From Candidatus Omnitrophota bacterium (GTDB lineage: Bacteria; Ratteibacteria; UBA8468; B48-G9; DTJG01), in assembly GCA_023818965.1 (NCBI GenBank), contig JAMWCD010000009.1, positions 1 to 64,000 of the forward strand: a stretch of DNA of 64,000 nt, written 5' to 3'. The notes under the pieces were generated by a model. The model had not been told where the DNA came from and ran no database searches. It worked only from the letters and a program-made list of their open reading frames with translations. Numbering within the stretch: the first letter of the stretch is position 1; each line of letters opens with the position of its first letter. Of this stretch, positions 45,791 to 55,228 are shown in pieces. The position numbers and the translations under genes are program-made.

Positions 45791-48345
45791 TGAAAAAAAT
45801 AGTTTTCTCGATTTCAAAAATTCCGCCAGGATTCATCATTACTATTTTATTGACAATTTTGTTTTTTGTACCCATTAGATTAATTGATTTCATTGAACTC
45901 CAGCTTCTTGATAGCCGATTTCTGGCAGCACAGCAAAGTCCACAAAATTCAGAAATCATTCTGATTGCCATTGATAATCGATCAGAAGACCGGCTTGGCC
46001 GCTGGCCATGGGATAGAAATCTTATAGCACAACTTATCAATATTGTCAGTAAAGGTCAACCTGCTGCAATCGGAATTGATATTGTTTTTGCAGAAAAACA
46101 GTTATCACCCCTTGATAAAATTCTTTCCATCCCAGGTGCAAAAGAAAAACTTTCAAAAATTGAACTCTCTGAAATAAAAAACGCATGTGATTATGATGGA
46201 CATCTTGCAAAATCTATTTCTAAAGCAAAAAATGTAATCCTTGGCTATTACTTTTTGACTGAACAGGAAGAAGATGCAATGCCAGATGAAATTGTTGAAA
46301 ACGACCCTAAATATGGAATCATTGTTGACCAGTTTCAGGGAATAACAGTTCGGAAAACACAGGAATATGAAAAATGTTTCCCACCAATAAAATGCGGACA
46401 TGGAGTTGAAACAAGTACTGAGCGAATTTCTGTCAGTGCCCTTACACAGGGATTTCTCAACATATTCCCTGATACTGATGGTGTTGTCAGAAAAAGTTAT
46501 CTTGTAATGAAACAGGGTTCTGACCTGCTTGCTTCATTTCCTCTTCAAATTTTGAATGCTTACTATAAAATGCCAGGAATTACAGTTGAAACAGTTGGCA
46601 AGTCAGACGAATGCATAAAAAATTTGAAGGTGGGCGATTTCGAAATACCAGTGGATCTTGATTCTTCTCTCCTGATTAATTACACAAGAAAACTTGATTC
46701 TTTTCCAGAATACTCTTTTGTGGATGTTCTTGATGGAAAGGTTGATGTCAAAAGTTTTCAAGGAAAAATTGTTATTGTTGGTATTTCTGACCCTGGATTG
46801 ATGCGAGATAACTGGGTTACCCCGGTCAGCGACGTAACTCCTGGATTTAAAATTCATGCCCTGACTGTTGCCACATGTATTGAACGACGTTTTGTTCGAA
46901 AGTCAGGTTATTTTGATGCACTGAGTGCTTTTTTCATTTTTTTCTTCGGCACACTTATAACATTTTTAGTTCCACTTTTTAAGAAACCGCTTTATTCAGG
47001 AATACTGGCAACTTTTCTATTTGTTTCATATTTAACGGTTACGCACCTGGTATTCAAAACAAAACTTATTGTTCTCAATATCACTTATCCTCTCAGTTGC
47101 ATAGTGATTGTTTATACTGCAGAAACCCTCAGATATACTGGTGCTTCCCTTAAAAGTGCGATAAAGAAGATCTTTGAAAAGGAAATTGCACTGAAAATGC
47201 TTGGAGAAACTCAAAAAGAACTTTCGCGACTTGTGAGAATTTCTGATGTTTTCTGCCCTTCTTCTACGACAATAGTTTTTGATTCTGACAGAATGATGGA
47301 AGAAACACCTGTTCTTACATGGAAATTAATTCTTACATCTCTCGGCATTTCTTCTGGTGCTCTTATTCTCTTCAACAATGATGGTAGTTTTCAAATTATT
47401 GCATCTACAGGTAACCTCTGGGAAAAAACAAACCTTGACTTAATCAGAAAACGAATGGAAAATGACCCAACACCACTGATAATTAATCGAACTTCAGACA
47501 GACAATGGTTTTCTTCAAATGAAATTAAAAATTTGATGGCATTTCCGGTAGTATCAGAAAAAACATTCATACTTGTTGCATTGTTTCTGAACAAGAGTGT
47601 CACAGAATTTTCTGAGACAGATAAATTTACAACAGATGATGTAAAACTTGCTCAAACATCTGCTCTCCAAGCCATCATCGCTATACAGAATTCAAAATTA
47701 AATGTTGCCCTGAAACAAGCCCAGCTTGAAACCATATTCCGTCTTGCTATGTCAATCGAGTGCAGGGACAGAGAAACAGGGCTTCATGTTCACCGAGTAA
47801 GTGAGTATGCTGGAGTTGTGGCTGAGGGAATACAGTTACCTGAACCTGAAGTAAAACTTATCAAAAGTTCTATGCCTCTTCATGATATTGGAAAAATTGC
47901 TATTCCTGATAACATCCTGCTGAAACCCGGTAGATTAACTGACCAGGAATTTGAAATTATTAAAAAACACCCTGTCATTGGAGCAAAGGTTCTTGAAGGT
48001 TCATCTTCATCTATTCTGCAGGCAGCAAGAATTATTGCTCTCTATCATCAGGAACGTTACAATGGTTCGGGCTACCCGTATGGGTTAAAAGAAAAAAATA
48101 TTCCGCTGTATGGAAGAATTGCTGCTGTGGCAGATATTTTTGATGCGCTTGCTTCAAAAAGGTCTTACAAAGAAGCCATAGATTTTGATAAAACATTTGA
48201 AATCCTGATGTCAGAAGCAGGCAAAGCACTTGACCCTGACCTTGTGAAAGTTTTTATTGACAGAAAGGAGATAGTGCTGAAGATTTATCATCACTACAGG
48301 GAAACCCCTGATTCAAGTTTATTTGATTATCCTGCTAAAGATTAA
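45790..48345 (+). CDS. CHASE2-GAF-HD-GYP signalling protein
   Basis: An 851-residue inner-membrane receptor. One N-terminal helix (about residues 12-32) precedes a periplasmic CHASE2 domain (about 35-370: LLDSRFLAAQQSP, GIDIVFAEK, PDTDGVVRKSYLV, KIVIVGISDPG). Three membrane helices (about 375-450) connect to a GAF-like domain (about 490-640) and an HD-GYP phosphodiesterase (about 645-830). The HD pair is at about residues 697-698 (HDIGKIAIPD) and GYP at 760 (HQERYNGSGYP). It should hydrolyse cyclic-di-GMP in response to an envelope signal. ATG at 45790 overlaps the upstream TGA; a TTG three bases earlier is less likely. Confidence 0.87.
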   Translation: MKKIVFSISKIPPGFIITILLTILFFVPIRLIDFIELQLLDSRFLAAQQSPQNSEIILIAIDNRSEDRLGRWPWDRNLIAQLINIVSKGQPAAIGIDIVFAEKQLSPLDKILSIPGAKEKLSKIELSEIKNACDYDGHLAKSISKAKNVILGYYFLTEQEEDAMPDEIVENDPKYGIIVDQFQGITVRKTQEYEKCFPPIKCGHGVETSTERISVSALTQGFLNIFPDTDGVVRKSYLVMKQGSDLLASFPLQILNAYYKMPGITVETVGKSDECIKNLKVGDFEIPVDLDSSLLINYTRKLDSFPEYSFVDVLDGKVDVKSFQGKIVIVGISDPGLMRDNWVTPVSDVTPGFKIHALTVATCIERRFVRKSGYFDALSAFFIFFFGTLITFLVPLFKKPLYSGILATFLFVSYLTVTHLVFKTKLIVLNITYPLSCIVIVYTAETLRYTGASLKSAIKKIFEKEIALKMLGETQKELSRLVRISDVFCPSSTTIVFDSDRMMEETPVLTWKLILTSLGISSGALILFNNDGSFQIIASTGNLWEKTNLDLIRKRMENDPTPLIINRTSDRQWFSSNEIKNLMAFPVVSEKTFILVALFLNKSVTEFSETDKFTTDDVKLAQTSALQAIIAIQNSKLNVALKQAQLETIFRLAMSIECRDRETGLHVHRVSEYAGVVAEGIQLPEPEVKLIKSSMPLHDIGKIAIPDNILLKPGRLTDQEFEIIKKHPVIGAKVLEGSSSSILQAARIIALYHQERYNGSGYPYGLKEKNIPLYGRIAAVADIFDALASKRSYKEAIDFDKTFEILMSEAGKALDPDLVKVFIDRKEIVLKIYHHYRETPDSSLFDYPAKD

Positions 48346-48351
48346 TATTCA

Positions 48352-49077
48352 TCAAATTGATACTATTTTTCCTGCTTTCACCATAACAAAATTTTCTCCA
48401 TATTCCTTTGCAAATATTTTTTCTGCCTCTGGACCAGAACAATGACATGGTCCTGCTTTTTCAACCTTCATTGTTTTAAATCTGTCAACAATAAAAGCAA
48501 TCTCTCCTGTATCTTTTTCAAGTAGATGAAATCCACCCATCACAAAAAATAATTGTTCCTTTTTAAATTGTTTTCTCACTTCACCAAGTATTTCAAGTAT
48601 TCCTGGATGTGCACATCCAGTTATTACTGATAAACCATTTTCTGTTTTCAACACAACTGCCTGTTCAGGCATAGAAGCACCTTTATATGTACCTGGTATT
48701 TCACCTGTTGTATAAATATTTTTACCTATTTCCTGAAATTTTTTAACCTCAACAGGTTCTCCACCGCAACTGGTAATCAATTCCTTTAGTTTTTCTGAAA
48801 AACCCGAGCATATATAAACAATAGTTTTCTTTTTCTTTGCTCTAAGGAGGGATTCAAGTCCGCCTGTATGATCCCAGTGGTCATGTGAAATAATAACACT
48901 TTCTATATCATCCGGGTTGATGCCCATTGCACCCATATTTTGAAGTAGCCACTCACCTTTTTCTCCTGTATCAAAGAGTATCTTATTATCTATAAGAACA
49001 GAAAGTCCCCACCCAATATGCAACCTTTCATTGATTGTCTCTTTATCAAAAACTACTTTTATCTCCATTTGTTTCAT
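48352..49077 (-). CDS. metallo-beta-lactamase-fold hydrolase
   Basis: A 241-residue protein with the metal motif HDHWDHTGG (about residue 67), CAHPG and PCHCSG later. It belongs to the MBL subgroup often named after the 7,8-dihydropterin-6-methyl-aminobenzene phosphate synthase of archaea, but many members are uncharacterised. The substrate is unknown. ATG at 49077 directly follows GGGGG; a second ATG at 49068, better spaced from it, may be the real start. It converges on the CHASE2 gene with six bases between. Confidence 0.8.
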   Translation of the reverse strand: MKQMEIKVVFDKETINERLHIGWGLSVLIDNKILFDTGEKGEWLLQNMGAMGINPDDIESVIISHDHWDHTGGLESLLRAKKKKTIVYICSGFSEKLKELITSCGGEPVEVKKFQEIGKNIYTTGEIPGTYKGASMPEQAVVLKTENGLSVITGCAHPGILEILGEVRKQFKKEQLFFVMGGFHLLEKDTGEIAFIVDRFKTMKVEKAGPCHCSGPEAEKIFAKEYGENFVMVKAGKIVSI

Positions 49078-49156
49078 CCCCCTTTTCCCATCACTCTTTA
49101 CTTCACACTCGTATCCACTAAGCTTTCTATGTGTAAAGATTGATTCATCTTATCTC

Positions 49157-49885
49157 CTATTCAAATTTTTTAGAAAGCAACTTTATTGCCGGGAAAATGA
49201 AAAGAAAAAGAAAAAAAATCAAAATTAAGGTATATAGAAATACTATCCTGTCAGGACTTGTTAGAAAAGATTTCCTGAGTCCATCTACTGTATAAGTAAG
49301 AGGTAATATATAAGCAAAATACTGTAAAACAGAAGGCATCTTTGAAACTGGATAAATAACACCACTCAAGAATATCATTAAAAACCGTGGAAGATTAAGC
49401 AATGTCTGCGCATCAAAAACTTCTTTTACCGTCACACATAAAAGTGCACCAAGGGACGCAAATACAAAAAGCGAGGGAAGAATTATTAAAATGAGATAAA
49501 GAAAGTTAGGGCGAAGTCCGAGCACAATTGTTGAACCGCTGGTTACTATTGTTGTCATTGCAAAACCGAAAATAGTGCCTCCCAGCACCTTTCCCAGAAG
49601 CACCGCTGGAATACTGATTGGCGCTAAAAGCAATCTCTCAAGAGTTCCAACTCTCAGTTCAAAATTTATCACCACTGCTTCAGCGGCAGTTGTGCTGAAA
49701 AGAATCGTCATTGCAATTAGTCCAGGAACCAGTTCCTTAAAATCTCCGGGGTTTCTCAAATAAAAAGCCAGAATCCATGTAATCGGAAAAACAATTCCCC
49801 AACTGATTGCCGGCGCCTTAAAATAGTATGTCTTCATATCTTTCAAGGCAATATAGAAGATACCGCGTAAATTATCGCGCCACAT
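49157..49885 (-). CDS. ABC-2-type transporter permease
   Basis: A 242-residue membrane protein with six predicted helices and the ABC-2 permease layout, ending in FLFIFPAIKLLSKKFE. The RVGTLERLLLAPI coupling segment and SGVIYPVSKMPSVLQYFAYILPLTY are typical. With the ATPase gene immediately upstream it would export a lipid, polysaccharide or drug. ATG at 49885 has AAGGA eight bases away and lies just after the ATPase stop; a TTG at 49903 is rejected. Confidence 0.85.
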   Translation of the reverse strand: MWRDNLRGIFYIALKDMKTYYFKAPAISWGIVFPITWILAFYLRNPGDFKELVPGLIAMTILFSTTAAEAVVINFELRVGTLERLLLAPISIPAVLLGKVLGGTIFGFAMTTIVTSGSTIVLGLRPNFLYLILIILPSLFVFASLGALLCVTVKEVFDAQTLLNLPRFLMIFLSGVIYPVSKMPSVLQYFAYILPLTYTVDGLRKSFLTSPDRIVFLYTLILIFFLFLFIFPAIKLLSKKFE

Positions 49886-49886
49886 A

Positions 49887-50654
49887 TTATTTTCCTTTTT
49901 CAATTGCTAAAACTTCTGGCTCTAAACCTGTAATCTCTATAAATGCATCTTCCAGTGTTTTTTTATCAGTTTTTGTCTTTAAATTTAACGGGGTATCAAT
50001 TGTCAGAATTTTGCCTTTTACAAGAATAGCAACACGGTCGCATAAAAGGTCTGCTTCTTCTAAATAATGAGTGGTAAGAAAAATGGTTATTCCTTGCTGA
50101 CGAAGATTAGATATCAAATTGCGTAAAGATTTGGCAGCCACTACATCCAAACCAGATGTCGGTTCATCAAGAAAGAGAATTTCCGGATTATGAATTAACG
50201 CTGCTGCAATTGTCAAAGCCCGCTTCATACCACGGGAAAATGTGCGAAAAGGACTGTCTTTGCGCTCATAAAGTCTAAATATTTTCAGTAATTCTTCTGC
50301 TCTTTTCCTGCGCTCTCCCCTTGGAACACCATAAAGTTGTGCCATAAATATCAGATTATCCATTGCAGATAATTCATCATAGAGATTTGAAATGTCCGGG
50401 ACAACACCAATGCGTTTTTTTATCTCCGCAATTTTTGTTTTTACACTCATCCCAAGGATGGAGGCATCTCCTTCTGTTGACTTAGAAAGTCCTGTAAGCA
50501 TCCTTATGGTAGAGGTCTTTCCTGCACCATTTGGACCTAAAAATCCAAAGACCTCGCCTTCTTTGACTTCAAAACTGATATGGTCAACAGCAAGAATATC
50601 TCCATAACGTTTTGTTAAATTTTCTACTTTAATTACTATTGTATCACTTTTCAT
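49887..50654 (-). CDS. ABC transporter ATP-binding protein
   Basis: A 255-residue DrrA/NatA-type ATPase. Walker A GPNGAGKTSTI, the signature region FSRGMKRALTIAAAL and Walker B EILFLDEPTSGLD are all present, with an H-loop THYLEEADLLCDR. It partners the ABC-2 permease that follows. The 69 bases before it, after the mrp stop, show no clear promoter. Confidence 0.9.
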   Translation of the reverse strand: MKSDTIVIKVENLTKRYGDILAVDHISFEVKEGEVFGFLGPNGAGKTSTIRMLTGLSKSTEGDASILGMSVKTKIAEIKKRIGVVPDISNLYDELSAMDNLIFMAQLYGVPRGERRKRAEELLKIFRLYERKDSPFRTFSRGMKRALTIAAALIHNPEILFLDEPTSGLDVVAAKSLRNLISNLRQQGITIFLTTHYLEEADLLCDRVAILVKGKILTIDTPLNLKTKTDKKTLEDAFIEITGLEPEVLAIEKGK

Positions 50655-50723
50655 TTTTAAAATGCGACAACCTCATTATTCTAACTGTTGAATCGTATGG
50701 AAAAATTACAATTTCTATCTTTA

Positions 50724-51533
50724 TTAGTTCTCCACACCCTCTATTATTTTTTTTGCTATTTCGTTCATATATGTTGTTGCTGCAAGGTCTTTAAAAACGA
50801 TAAAGGGTTTCCCTGAATCACCACTATTTACTATTTCTATCTCCAGTGGTATCCTTCCGAGAAAAGGCACTCCCATATTATATGCTATCTTTTCGCCACC
50901 GCCTGCTCCAAATATACTTACCTCTTTTTTACAGTGTGGACAGATAAATCCACTCATATTTTCTATGACACCTATTACAGGGACATTAAGTTTTTTTGCA
51001 AATGTAATTGCTTTTGTTGAGTCCAGTGTAGCGACTTCCTGAGGAGTACTTACAATGACCACCCCATCCATTTCAGGTATAGATTGGCATATGCTCAGCA
51101 GTTCATCTCCTGTTCCAGGTGGAGAATCTATAATGAGATAGTCAAGTTCTCCCCACCCTACATCACCTAAAAACTGTCTTATTGCCGCGGTCTTTAGTGG
51201 CCCTCTCCATATGACTGGTTCATCTGACCTTTCAAGTATCATAGCCATACTTATAACCTTAAGTCCACAGGCACCTTCAAATGGCTCTATCTCCTTCCCA
51301 TTGCTTAAAAGTTTTTTACCTTCAAGTCCAAGCATCTTTGCGACATTAGGTCCGTGCAGGTCAATATCAAGAAGACCTACTTTTTTTCCCATAAGAGACA
51401 GGGCACAGGATAGGTTAACTGATACGGTTGTTTTTCCTACACCACCCTTACCGCTCATAACCATTATCTTATGCCTTATTTTACCCATCCGCTCGTTTAT
51501 TCTTTTCTGTTGTTCTTCAAGTTGTGTCTTCAT
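50724..51533 (-). CDS. Mrp/ApbC-type Fe-S carrier ATPase
   Basis: A 269-residue P-loop NTPase without an N-terminal DUF59 domain. The deviant Walker A reads SGKGGVGKTT, LLDIDLHGPNVAK is the switch region, and CPHC (CxxC) near residue 200 is the bridging cluster site of NBP35/ApbC proteins. These carry [4Fe-4S] clusters to target apoproteins. It overlaps the MinD-ferredoxin ATPase by 17 bases and ends the metal locus. Confidence 0.87.
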   Translation of the reverse strand: MKTQLEEQQKRINERMGKIRHKIMVMSGKGGVGKTTVSVNLSCALSLMGKKVGLLDIDLHGPNVAKMLGLEGKKLLSNGKEIEPFEGACGLKVISMAMILERSDEPVIWRGPLKTAAIRQFLGDVGWGELDYLIIDSPPGTGDELLSICQSIPEMDGVVIVSTPQEVATLDSTKAITFAKKLNVPVIGVIENMSGFICPHCKKEVSIFGAGGGEKIAYNMGVPFLGRIPLEIEIVNSGDSGKPFIVFKDLAATTYMNEIAKKIIEGVEN

Positions 51534-52419
51534 ATTGCCCCTTTGTTATTAGATTACTCCATATATTTTTTATTGCCTCTGAAACAGAGTCATCGGAAAA
51601 CTCAACATAAGGTATGGTCTGAACTATTGACTCAGGAACCTTTTCTGAAAAAGGAATATATCCAGCAAGATTAATATTTCGCTCCTTACATATCTGCTCT
51701 ATCTTTTTTGTATTTTCAATATTAAGGTCGTATTTGTTTATCACAACCTTTGTCTCAATTCCAAAAAAGGCAGCCACTTCAATTACCCTTTTCATATCAC
51801 TTATTCCTGAAAGTGTGGGCTCTGTTACAACAAGTGCAAGGTCCACACCAGACAAAGATGCGATAACAGGACATCCTATACCCGGTGGACCATCTATGAT
51901 TACATAATCCGCCCCTTCCTTCTCTGCTAATTTATATGCCTCCTCTTTGATTTTTGATACAAGTTTGCCTGAATTTTCAGCCGCCACATCTAACTTCGCA
52001 AAGATAAAGGGTCCATATTTTGTATCAGATGTAAACCATCTTCCGCTTTCCTTCTCCTTTATTTCTATTGCATCAACAGGACATCCATATTTACAGGCAC
52101 CACATCCCTCACAGGACAATTTGTCCATAAAAATTTTGTCAATTGAACCATTTTTATTCTTGACTGTTTTTATTGCATCAAACCTGCATACAGTCAGGCA
52201 TTTCCCACACTGAATACATTTTTCCTGTTTTATTTTCGCTTCATAGCCACCTCTGAATATCTCAGTCCTTTCAATATCAGGGTGCAAAAGAAGATAAAGA
52301 TTTGCAGCATCCACATCACAGTCAACCATCACCTTATTTTTTGCAATAGATGCAAAAGATGCAGTAAGAAATGTCTTGCCTGTTCCACCTTTCCCACTTA
52401 TTACAGTCATTATTTTCAT
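51517..52419 (-). CDS. MinD-type ATPase with inserted ferredoxin domain, copy 1
   Basis: A 300-residue P-loop ATPase (SGKGGTGKTFLTASFA) with two [4Fe-4S] ferredoxin motifs inserted at about residues 65-110 (CIQCGKCLTVC and CEGCGACKYGCP), and the usual MinD switch II IDGPPGIGCPV. Tandem genes of this type occur with NifX and Mrp genes in anaerobes and are thought to act in Fe-S or metallocofactor handling, but no enzyme function is established. It is 12 bases from the upstream TIGR03943-like gene. Confidence 0.85.
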   Translation of the reverse strand: MKIMTVISGKGGTGKTFLTASFASIAKNKVMVDCDVDAANLYLLLHPDIERTEIFRGGYEAKIKQEKCIQCGKCLTVCRFDAIKTVKNKNGSIDKIFMDKLSCEGCGACKYGCPVDAIEIKEKESGRWFTSDTKYGPFIFAKLDVAAENSGKLVSKIKEEAYKLAEKEGADYVIIDGPPGIGCPVIASLSGVDLALVVTEPTLSGISDMKRVIEVAAFFGIETKVVINKYDLNIENTKKIEQICKERNINLAGYIPFSEKVPESIVQTIPYVEFSDDSVSEAIKNIWSNLITKGQYEDTT

Positions 52420-52431
52420 TAAATAAACTCC

Positions 52432-53139
52432 TTAATACAGATAAACATCAGGTGGTGGTTGTGTTTTTTTCACCTGGTCAGCAAGAATAACTACCCTGTT
52501 TCCTTCTATATTACATTTTCCGTAAACCTTGACCCACTCATCCTGTTTCAATTGTTCTGAATTTTGATAAACAATTTCAACTCCCAGTGGTGTTGCATCA
52601 GCAGCACAACAGGTAATAAGAAATCGCACCAGCATAAATCCTTGTTTCTCATTGTTCTGCTTGTACACAAAACCCTCTACGGATACATCCCTACCATTAA
52701 TCTCCTCTGGCTTATTCTTTGAAAAGGTAAGCAGTTGTTTTATATTCATCTTTTTATAATTTCCTTCCATCTCTAACTGTTCTTTTAGTATCGCCATCAC
52801 ATCTCCACCTGTAAACTCCTGACTGATGCCTCTTTTACCCGCTGCAAGAACTGGAAGATTTCCAGGTCTGACAATTGTTGCAAGCAGGACAGGAAAAAGA
52901 AACAGAAGGAAAGAAAGAAAGGAAATAATATCAATCTTTTCAGAATGTTCTTTTTTTATTTTTCTCAGTTTAACGATGAATAATACCAGCAGTATGAATG
53001 AGCCGAGGATAGTAAATGGGAAAAACTTTTTATTGATGTATATCTGAAGTTTTCCTGTGGCTTCTATTATAAAAAGGAACACCAGCCATATAAAAATCGT
53101 AAGTGCCTGATAAAAGTTTTTCGTTCTTAGAAGTTCCAT
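52432..53139 (-). CDS. TIGR03943-like membrane protein (YcgQ type)
   Basis: A 235-residue protein with N-terminal membrane helices (about residues 10-32 and 40-60, and one near 75-92) and a C-terminal beta domain containing LVRFLITCCAADATPLGV, WVKVYGKCN and a Pro-rich tail. This matches YcgQ/TIGR03943, which is encoded beside the YcgR permease in Bacillus and others. The pair is suspected to move a metal or metal complex. It follows the permease by one base. Confidence 0.78.
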   Translation of the reverse strand: MELLRTKNFYQALTIFIWLVFLFIIEATGKLQIYINKKFFPFTILGSFILLVLFIVKLRKIKKEHSEKIDIISFLSFLLFLFPVLLATIVRPGNLPVLAAGKRGISQEFTGGDVMAILKEQLEMEGNYKKMNIKQLLTFSKNKPEEINGRDVSVEGFVYKQNNEKQGFMLVRFLITCCAADATPLGVEIVYQNSEQLKQDEWVKVYGKCNIEGNRVVILADQVKKTQPPPDVYLY

Positions 53140-53140
53140 C

Positions 53141-54130
53141 TTAGTTCCCTCCTGTGATGTATGTGCCGATAACCCCTAATATAAAAATAGTGATAAATAA
53201 GGTAAGAATAAGTTTCAGGACAAAACTCTTTTTAAATGTTCCAGCATAAAGAATAGAAACAGTGATATTAGTCATTGGACCTGCAACCATAAAGGCAATC
53301 TTAGAAAACGCAGGAAGATGAACAAAAGAACTTGCAACAAATGCATCAGCAAATGAACAGAGGGAAAGTAAGATTCCGAGTATCTGCATTAAAAATACGG
53401 AAAGGACCTTGTTTCCTGCAAGAGATAAAAATGCCTGTCTGGAAACAAATGTCTGGAATATCGCAGCAGCAAATGCTCCTAAAACAAGGTATCTACCCAT
53501 CAGCAGAAAGTCAGATTCTGCATGGTGAAAGACCTGTTCTACCTTTGATAGATGGGAATGATGGATATGGTGGTCGTCTTCACCCTCTTTTAAAGGCACA
53601 TAGTTTTTAGTAGATAGTATAAGAGAAGCAACAACTGCTGATATGAAGGCAAGCAAGATTCTCCCCATAACAATACGGAGCGAGTATGAAAAGGCAATAA
53701 AGGTTGACAGTATGGTTATAGGGTTGATAATAGGGGAAGCCAGCATATAACTGAGGCCACCTGAAGCAGGAACATCTTTTTTCAACAATCTTCTCGCAAC
53801 AACAACATTTCCACAGGAACAGACAGGAAATAAAATACCGAGTAAAGCACCAGTGATGGCTGATAAAAATCTGTTCTGCGGGAATGCCATTTTTATTTTT
53901 TCTTCAGAAACAAATACCTCTATGGTTCCTGAGATAATAGCACCTATAAGGATAAAAGGGATTGCTTCAAGAAGTATTGCTGTGATAACAGTGGTAAAAA
54001 TTTGAAGTTTCGGATTTTTCAACAGAAAACCAAGATTTCCTGAATTCCACATATTAAGCAAAGCAATAAAAAAGAAAATCCCGAATATTACTACTGCCCT
54101 TGTTAAAGGACTTTCCTGTTTCCTATTCAT
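53141..54130 (-). CDS. ArsP/YcgR-family permease with His-rich loop
   Basis: A 329-residue polytopic permease (about eight helices). FPVCSCGNVVVARRLLKKD with its CSCGN site and GGLSYMLASPIINPITI identify the ArsP/DUF318 family, which includes organoarsenical exporters and YcgR. A cytoplasmic loop (about residues 177-202) holds DDHHIHHSH and later FHH, a likely metal-binding patch. The 5' end overlaps the MinD-2 gene by eight bases. Unlike many relatives it is placed between two MinD-ferredoxin genes. Confidence 0.82.
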   Translation of the reverse strand: MNRKQESPLTRAVVIFGIFFFIALLNMWNSGNLGFLLKNPKLQIFTTVITAILLEAIPFILIGAIISGTIEVFVSEEKIKMAFPQNRFLSAITGALLGILFPVCSCGNVVVARRLLKKDVPASGGLSYMLASPIINPITILSTFIAFSYSLRIVMGRILLAFISAVVASLILSTKNYVPLKEGEDDHHIHHSHLSKVEQVFHHAESDFLLMGRYLVLGAFAAAIFQTFVSRQAFLSLAGNKVLSVFLMQILGILLSLCSFADAFVASSFVHLPAFSKIAFMVAGPMTNITVSILYAGTFKKSFVLKLILTLFITIFILGVIGTYITGGN

Positions 54131-55001
54131 ACACCTCCCTGTGTTTCAGGATTTCGTATTTAATCCTCTCAAAAACTTTCTTGAATATACTGACATATTC
54201 TGAAAAAATACCAACCAGAGGTATTCCTTTTGAATAGGATACAGCAATCTCTCTTTTGAACGGAATATGTAATAGCACAGGTATCCCTTTTTCTCTGGCA
54301 TAATCTTCTACTCTATTGTCTCCGATACCTGCTCTATTTATTATTATACCTGAAGGAACCCCTATCTTTCCAGTCATTTCCAGCGCCAATGCAAGGTCAT
54401 TTAGCCCAAATGGTGTGGGCTCTGTTACAAGTATGCAGAAATCAGCACCCTTTACTGCTTCAACCACCGGACAACTTGTGCCAGGAGAAGCATCTATGAT
54501 ATTTACCTTATCCTTGCGGATATATTTTTTCACTGCTTTTACAACAGGGACAGGGCTGGCTTCAGCAATCTTTAGTTTCCCCTGGATAAAAGAAAAGATA
54601 CCCCTGGCAGTTCCTATCTCTACACTCCCTTTTTCTTCTTTCTCCTCATATATGGCGTTTTCAGGGCATACAAGGGTACAGGCACCACAACTATGACAGA
54701 GTTCATAGAAAAAAAGAACCTTGCCCGTGGTCTTATTGCCCGGCTTAATGACGGATATTGCATTATAGTGGCAGGCGCTTCTGCACCTCCCACAGAAACT
54801 ACATCTCTTTATATCAACCTTTGGCTTAGGAAGATAAATTGTTACACTTCTCTCTATCTCCGGTTTCAAAAATATATAGCCGTTCGGCTCTTCAACATCA
54901 CAGTCAAGAAACTGGGCATCTTCCCCAAGAGATAAAGCAAGGGATGTAGATATTAAGGTCTTACCTGTGCCTCCCTTACCACTTGCCACAGTAAGAATCA
55001 T
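54123..55001 (-). CDS. MinD-type ATPase with inserted ferredoxin domain, copy 2
   Basis: A 292-residue paralogue of the ATPase at 51517: ASGKGGTGKTLISTSLA, ferredoxin motifs CSFCGRCRSAC and CHSCGACTLVCP (about residues 60-110) and IDASPGTSCPVV. The paralogues normally stand side by side; here permease and YcgQ-like genes separate them. It follows the zinc-ribbon gene by seven bases. Confidence 0.85.
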   Translation of the reverse strand: MILTVASGKGGTGKTLISTSLALSLGEDAQFLDCDVEEPNGYIFLKPEIERSVTIYLPKPKVDIKRCSFCGRCRSACHYNAISVIKPGNKTTGKVLFFYELCHSCGACTLVCPENAIYEEKEEKGSVEIGTARGIFSFIQGKLKIAEASPVPVVKAVKKYIRKDKVNIIDASPGTSCPVVEAVKGADFCILVTEPTPFGLNDLALALEMTGKIGVPSGIIINRAGIGDNRVEDYAREKGIPVLLHIPFKREIAVSYSKGIPLVGIFSEYVSIFKKVFERIKYEILKHREVYE

Positions 55002-55008
55002 CTTAAAC

Positions 55009-55227
55009 CTATCCCCTTACCATTCTTGTTCCGCACTTGGGGCATACCATAGAGGAACACGGTGTTCCTGCCTGATGTGCAACCTTTTCTCCACAGGATG
55101 GGCATATACAAAATCCACTCGGTCCTGCGCCTCTCATCCCCCTTCTTCCCATACCCATTCCTCTTCCCATTCCTCTACCTCCAATTGGTCCCTTTCCTAA
55201 TGGTCCTGTTCCATCTCCGCCTGGCAT
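55009..55227 (-). CDS. small Gly-rich zinc-ribbon protein
   Basis: A 72-residue protein. The first 11 residues MPGGDGTGPLG match the start of the DUF5320 proteins nearby, followed by a GRGMGRGMGMGRRGMRG run and a C-terminal zinc ribbon (CICPSCGEKV and CPKCGTRM). It probably binds zinc or an Fe-S cluster. The ATG at 55227 has GGAGGTG seven bases upstream; its 5' sequence repeats that of the gene at 56349 (39 bases, one mismatch). Confidence 0.72.
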   Translation of the reverse strand: MPGGDGTGPLGKGPIGGRGMGRGMGMGRRGMRGAGPSGFCICPSCGEKVAHQAGTPCSSMVCPKCGTRMVRG

Positions 55228-55228
55228 T

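Noticed and set aside
54316-54696. 126-codon plus-strand ORF
   Set aside because: Antisense to a MinD-ferredoxin gene whose motifs are intact.
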